NCBI GenBank assembly: GCA_002319955.1
Contig: DCJS01000052.1
Span: 1-8,509 of the forward strand
DNA length: 8,509 nt
Reading direction: 5' to 3'
From: Flavobacteriales bacterium UBA1694
Lineage (GTDB): Bacteria > Bacteroidota > Bacteroidia > Flavobacteriales > Weeksellaceae
Below, one piece after another: positions 6,194 to 8,509 of the stretch. The translations under genes were made by a program, and so were the position numbers. Within the stretch, counting starts at the first letter, position 1. Each line of letters opens with the position of its first letter. The notes under the pieces were generated by a model. That model saw only the letters and a program-made list of their open reading frames with translations, ran no database searches and was not told the origin of the DNA.

Positions 6194-6448
6194 ATGGCAA
6201 ATCATAAATCAGCTCTAAAGAGAATTAGACAAAACGTAGCAAAACGACTACGTAACAGATACTATCACAAAACTGCGAGAACAGCTGTGAAAGCACTAAG
6301 AGGCGAAGAAGATAAAGCAGCTGCGACTGAGCAATTGTCAAAAGTTATCTCCCTTGTGGACCGTTTAGCCAAGAAAAACATCATCCACAAAAACAAAGCG
6401 GCCAACTTAAAAAGTAAACTAACTAAGCACGTTAACAAACTGGCTTAA
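6194..6448 (+). CDS. rpsT: 30S ribosomal protein S20
   Basis: This 84-residue, very basic protein begins MANHKSALKRIRQN, the S20 signature, followed by KRLRNRYYHKTARTAVKAL and a second helical half ending in NKAANLKSKLTKHVNKLA. S20 is a primary-binding helical-bundle protein that contacts 16S rRNA in the body of the small subunit. Length and start match the family, and the ATG lies about 19 nt after the predicted transcription start. Upstream there is no clear Shine-Dalgarno sequence, as is common in this phylum. The gene sits between two tRNA-Glu genes; the second begins 12 nt after its stop, so the two are probably cotranscribed and processed. In other bacteria S20 represses its own synthesis. 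Whether the inverted repeat over this promoter or leader takes part in such control is only a guess. Confidence 0.97.
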   Translation: MANHKSALKRIRQNVAKRLRNRYYHKTARTAVKALRGEEDKAAATEQLSKVISLVDRLAKKNIIHKNKAANLKSKLTKHVNKLA

Positions 6449-6460
6449 TCAAGTATAGGA

Positions 6461-6532
6461 GGCCCGTTCGTCTATCGGTTAGGACTCAAGATTTTCATTC
6501 TTGCAAGAGGGGTTCGACTCCCCTACGGGCTA
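6461..6532 (+). tRNA. tRNA-Glu (anticodon TTC), CCA not encoded
   Basis: The acceptor GGCCCGT (6461-6467) pairs with ACGGGCT (6525-6531), again with G1-U72. The anticodon stem CAAGA/TCTTG (6487-6491 and 6499-6503) encloses TTTTCAT, giving anticodon TTC at 6494-6496. The T-stem AGGGG/CCCCT is perfect around TTCGACT. A73 is at 6532 and the next three bases are CTA, not CCA, so the CCA end must be added by tRNA nucleotidyltransferase. No promoter is seen in the 12-nt gap after rpsT, so it is probably processed from the rpsT transcript. A terminator begins 4 nt downstream. Confidence 0.95.
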
Positions 6533-6536
6533 CTAA

Positions 6537-6568
6537 AACCCGCTTTACACAACGTAAGGCGGGTTCTT
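6537..6568 (+). terminator. Intrinsic terminator after rpsT/tRNA-Glu
   Basis: AACCCGCTTTAC (6537-6548) pairs with GTAAGGCGGGTT (6554-6565) with one U-G wobble, forming a 12-bp stem around the 5-nt loop ACAAC. A TTCTT tail follows. It closes the rpsT/tRNA-Glu unit. Confidence 0.85.
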
Positions 6569-6672
6569 CAATTATACTAAAGTCGATCTCCATAGCTCCT
6601 TCAAGCCTAACGCAGGACGAAATTGCAAACTAGTGGTTAGGCAAAGATATTATAGTGCTCCTAAGTCATAAG

Positions 6673-6703
6673 TTTCGTACCATCCTTAGATAATGTAACT
6701 TTG
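6673..6703 (+). promoter_or_regulatory. Putative promoter of the ClC transporter gene
   Basis: TTTC at 6673-6676 (one mismatch to TTTG) and TAACTTTG at 6696-6703 are separated by 19 nt; the -7 is followed by CA. Predicted start is near 6707, about 18 nt before the ATG at 6725. GCAGCGT occurs twice here, at 6703-6709 and 6715-6721. Apart from this promoter, I see nothing assignable in 6569-6724. Confidence 0.65.
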
Positions 6704-6724
6704 CAGCGTATTTAGCAGCGTCCC

Positions 6725-8008
6725 ATGAAAAGAACCGCAATTCAAACAAATTACTACTTTAGATTAATTTTTGCTGCCGCATTAATTGCCATTCTCTCTT
6801 CATTCTTAGCTTATTCTTTAAAAATCGCGACGGAATACTTTCAACATACGATTTTCCATTTCATAAAAAACAAGCACTATATTCTATTTATCCTAATACC
6901 TTCTGTTGGGATTACCGCAATCTACTTCCTTAGAAAATACGTTTTTGCCAACCGCCGTAACAAAGGTATCACAGAAATTTATAAAACTTTGGACTTAAGA
7001 AAAGAGCACCTCCCTTGGTTTAAAGTGCCTTCGCATTATATCAATGGGTTTCTTACCGTAATTTTCGGCGGATCTACTGGCATCGAAGTCTCAACCGTTG
7101 TGGCCTCAGCTACAATCGGAAACGGCATCTATAAATGGCAGTTCTCTGCAAAAATGTACAAACGAGAGCTCGTTTGTGCTGGGGTATGCGCTGGGGTCGC
7201 AATACTTTTCAATAGCCCAATTGCGGGCTGGCTGTTTGCTGTTGAAGTCATTGCACGAAGATTGAATAAAACCATTATCATAAGTTGCACGGCAGCTGCC
7301 TTAGTGGCTTGGGGCCTCTTAAATATCTTGCATAGCGAACCTATTATTCCAGTAAGTGCCACGGGCTGGAAATGGAACGCCATCCCTTTTATGGTTATAT
7401 TAGCTCTTCTAGGTGGGCTAATGTCTATTTATTTCACCTTCTTAGTCACGCGTCTAAAACAGTTTTTCTCAGGGATAAATAACAACTTCATTCGAGTTAA
7501 CCTTGGCGCACTAAGCGTTGGGACCATGCTTTTCATATTCCCTGTATTGTACGGTGATAGCTACCACGGTCTACAAGAGTTAGCGACGAATCCACAGACG
7601 TATGCCATTCTTCCCCTACTCGCTCTTGCCTTTATAAAGCCGCTTGCTGCTGCATTAACCTTGAGTGCCGGTGGCGACGGTGGCGTCTTCGCTCCCAGTA
7701 TTGTGGCCGGTGGATTCCTTGGTCTCGCTTTTGCGCTCTTTTGCAACACTTACTTAGGCACGGAGCTAATACCATTAAATTTCATGCTTGTTGGTGCCGC
7801 CGCTATGCTCTCAGCAAGTATCTATGCGCCTTTAACAGCACTATTCCTAATTTGCAATCTAATTCCAAATGGATTTATTTTGGCCGTTCCAATCTTAACG
7901 GGTTCTTTTACAGCAAATTATTTCTCGAAATGGATCTTTCCATACAACGTTTACACCTACCAAATGCCACCCTCCCTACCACAGGATAATCAGTCACTGC
8001 CCTCATAA
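6725..8008 (+). CDS. ClC-family anion channel or antiporter with atypical filter residues
   Basis: This 427-residue membrane protein has about ten or more hydrophobic helices and the ClC landmarks in order. The position of canonical GSGIP reads NKGIT (79-83). The G(K/R)EGP position reads GIEVS (119-123), keeping the gating Glu as Glu121. The helix that normally carries the internal proton Glu reads NSPIAGWLFAVEVIARR (163-179), with Val175 where E. coli ClC-ec1 has Glu203. GGVFAP (319-324) matches GxFxP. The Tyr of YNVYT (Tyr410) fits the conserved anion-coordinating Tyr near the end of the membrane domain. The protein ends soon after this, so there is no CBS pair. ClC proteins are dimers with one anion path per subunit and work as channels or as Cl-/H+ exchangers; the missing proton Glu makes coupling uncertain. 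The gene has its own promoter, and aroQ starts 77 nt downstream with no clear terminator between. Substrate cannot be settled from sequence. Confidence 0.92.
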   Translation: MKRTAIQTNYYFRLIFAAALIAILSSFLAYSLKIATEYFQHTIFHFIKNKHYILFILIPSVGITAIYFLRKYVFANRRNKGITEIYKTLDLRKEHLPWFKVPSHYINGFLTVIFGGSTGIEVSTVVASATIGNGIYKWQFSAKMYKRELVCAGVCAGVAILFNSPIAGWLFAVEVIARRLNKTIIISCTAAALVAWGLLNILHSEPIIPVSATGWKWNAIPFMVILALLGGLMSIYFTFLVTRLKQFFSGINNNFIRVNLGALSVGTMLFIFPVLYGDSYHGLQELATNPQTYAILPLLALAFIKPLAAALTLSAGGDGGVFAPSIVAGGFLGLAFALFCNTYLGTELIPLNFMLVGAAAMLSASIYAPLTALFLICNLIPNGFILAVPILTGSFTANYFSKWIFPYNVYTYQMPPSLPQDNQSLPS

Positions 8009-8074
8009 GCCCCCTTAGGCTCTAAGCTCAAGAATTGCTAAGAATTAATCTCTCTTAAAGTGCTCTAAATTTCC

Positions 8075-8082
8075 TAAATTTG
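8075..8082 (+). promoter_or_regulatory. Putative aroQ -7 element implying a leaderless mRNA
   Basis: TAAATTTG matches TAnnTTTG and ends 3 nt before the aroQ ATG at 8086. By the spacing used at the other promoters, transcription would start at the A of the ATG itself. No TTTG is found at the 19-nt spacing, so read-through from the ClC gene is an alternative. Confidence 0.4.
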
Positions 8083-8085
8083 AGC

Positions 8086-8509
8086 ATGACTATTTTAATA
8101 CTTAATGGCCCTAACTTGAATTTATTAGGGACTCGCGAACCAAGCGTCTACGGAACAACGACGATGGAGTCTCTTTTAGCGGATCTCAAGGCGGAATTCC
8201 CTCAAATTGAACTACACTATTATCAGTCCAATTCTGAGGGCTCAATCATCGACCGAATTCAAAAAGACAACTTTAATGCCCTAATAATAAATCCTGGCGC
8301 ATTTACCCATTACTCGTATGCCGTTGCGGACTGCCTCAAAAATTGTCAAAGGCCCAAAATTGAAGTGCATATCAGTAACCTCTATAAAAGAGAATCCTTT
8401 CGACATAAATCCGTCACTGCCCCCTATACCGATGGCCTCATCTCCGGATTCGGTTTAAGCGGCTACCGTTTAGCCCTACTGAGTTTGGAATCGCCCCAAG
8501 ATCCAACTC
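8086..8509 (+). CDS. aroQ: Type II 3-dehydroquinate dehydratase, 3' end cut by window edge
   Basis: The frame opens at ATG 8086 and stays open to the last base (141 codons plus one base) with no stop. It starts MTILILNGPNLNLLGTREPSVYG, the signature of the small dodecameric type II dehydroquinases, with Arg17 and the catalytic Tyr22. Further family blocks are YQSNSEGSIID (46-56), INPGAFTHYS (68-77, including His75), IEVHISNLYKRESFRH (92-107, with catalytic His95 and Arg106), and SGFGLSGYRLALLSL near the end. The enzyme removes water from 3-dehydroquinate to give 3-dehydroshikimate, step three of the shikimate pathway to aromatic amino acids. Family members are usually about 137-150 residues, so only a few residues should be missing. 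No Shine-Dalgarno sequence precedes the ATG. Confidence 0.96.
   Translation, partial: MTILILNGPNLNLLGTREPSVYGTTTMESLLADLKAEFPQIELHYYQSNSEGSIIDRIQKDNFNALIINPGAFTHYSYAVADCLKNCQRPKIEVHISNLYKRESFRHKSVTAPYTDGLISGFGLSGYRLALLSLESPQDPT

Noticed and set aside
7129..7989. Several overlapping open frames on both strands inside the ClC gene (7129-7383 minus, 7561-7749 minus, 7741-7989 plus)
   Set aside because: All are embedded in a strongly supported ClC coding region and lack family motifs or promoters.
8009..8085. Terminator between the ClC gene and aroQ
   Set aside because: AGCC...GGCT just after the stop forms only 4 bp with no U tract; AAGAATT occurs twice but does not form a hairpin.
1..8509. 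Defence island, mobile element, CRISPR array or prophage
   Set aside because: Every sizeable gene fits a chromosomal housekeeping or envelope family, and no transposase, integrase, repeat-spacer pattern or attachment site was seen. The tRNA genes show no integrated element beside them.

Overview
This 8.5 kb window looks like chromosomal core DNA from a member of the Bacteroidota, most likely class Flavobacteriia. Three things point there: promoters of the Bacteroidota type (TTTG at -33, TAnnTTTG at -7), almost no Shine-Dalgarno sequences, and the grouping of an N-acetylmuramoyl-L-alanine amidase, a Bacteroidota-type LptD and RidA. Genus cannot be told from the sequence. There are no mobile elements, CRISPR arrays, phage genes or recognisable defence genes, and I see no clear base-composition break.

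Layout. 1-845 (+) is the 3' part of a DegP/DegQ (HtrA) periplasmic serine protease: the catalytic serine and two PDZ domains are present, the His/Asp part lies outside. It converges on a minus-strand run (lptD, ridA, a four-helix membrane protein), and a perfect 12-bp hairpin at 878-908 serves as a two-way terminator. lptD (start at 4446, -) and a secreted zinc amidase (start at 4481, +) diverge with only 34 bp between start codons. Two tRNA-Glu(TTC) genes flank rpsT (5864-6532), and a terminator follows the second. The right end holds a ClC-family anion transporter and aroQ (type II dehydroquinase), which runs off the window.

How the genes relate. DegQ-type protease (envelope protein quality control), LptD (LPS insertion in the outer membrane) and the amidase (septal peptidoglycan splitting) are all cell-envelope functions. 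tRNA-Glu/rpsT/tRNA-Glu is a translation island. RidA, the ClC protein and aroQ are housekeeping or transport genes.

Most interesting signals: (a) a full-consensus promoter at 5998-6028 with no gene after it, about 140 bp before the rpsT promoter, suggesting a small RNA or a long alternative rpsT leader; (b) a ClC protein with non-canonical selectivity and proton-path residues; (c) a repeated SPOR-like C-terminus on the amidase; (d) a strikingly uniform promoter geometry with very short or absent 5' leaders; (e) a cysteine-free LptD. I found no convincing wholly new multi-gene system.
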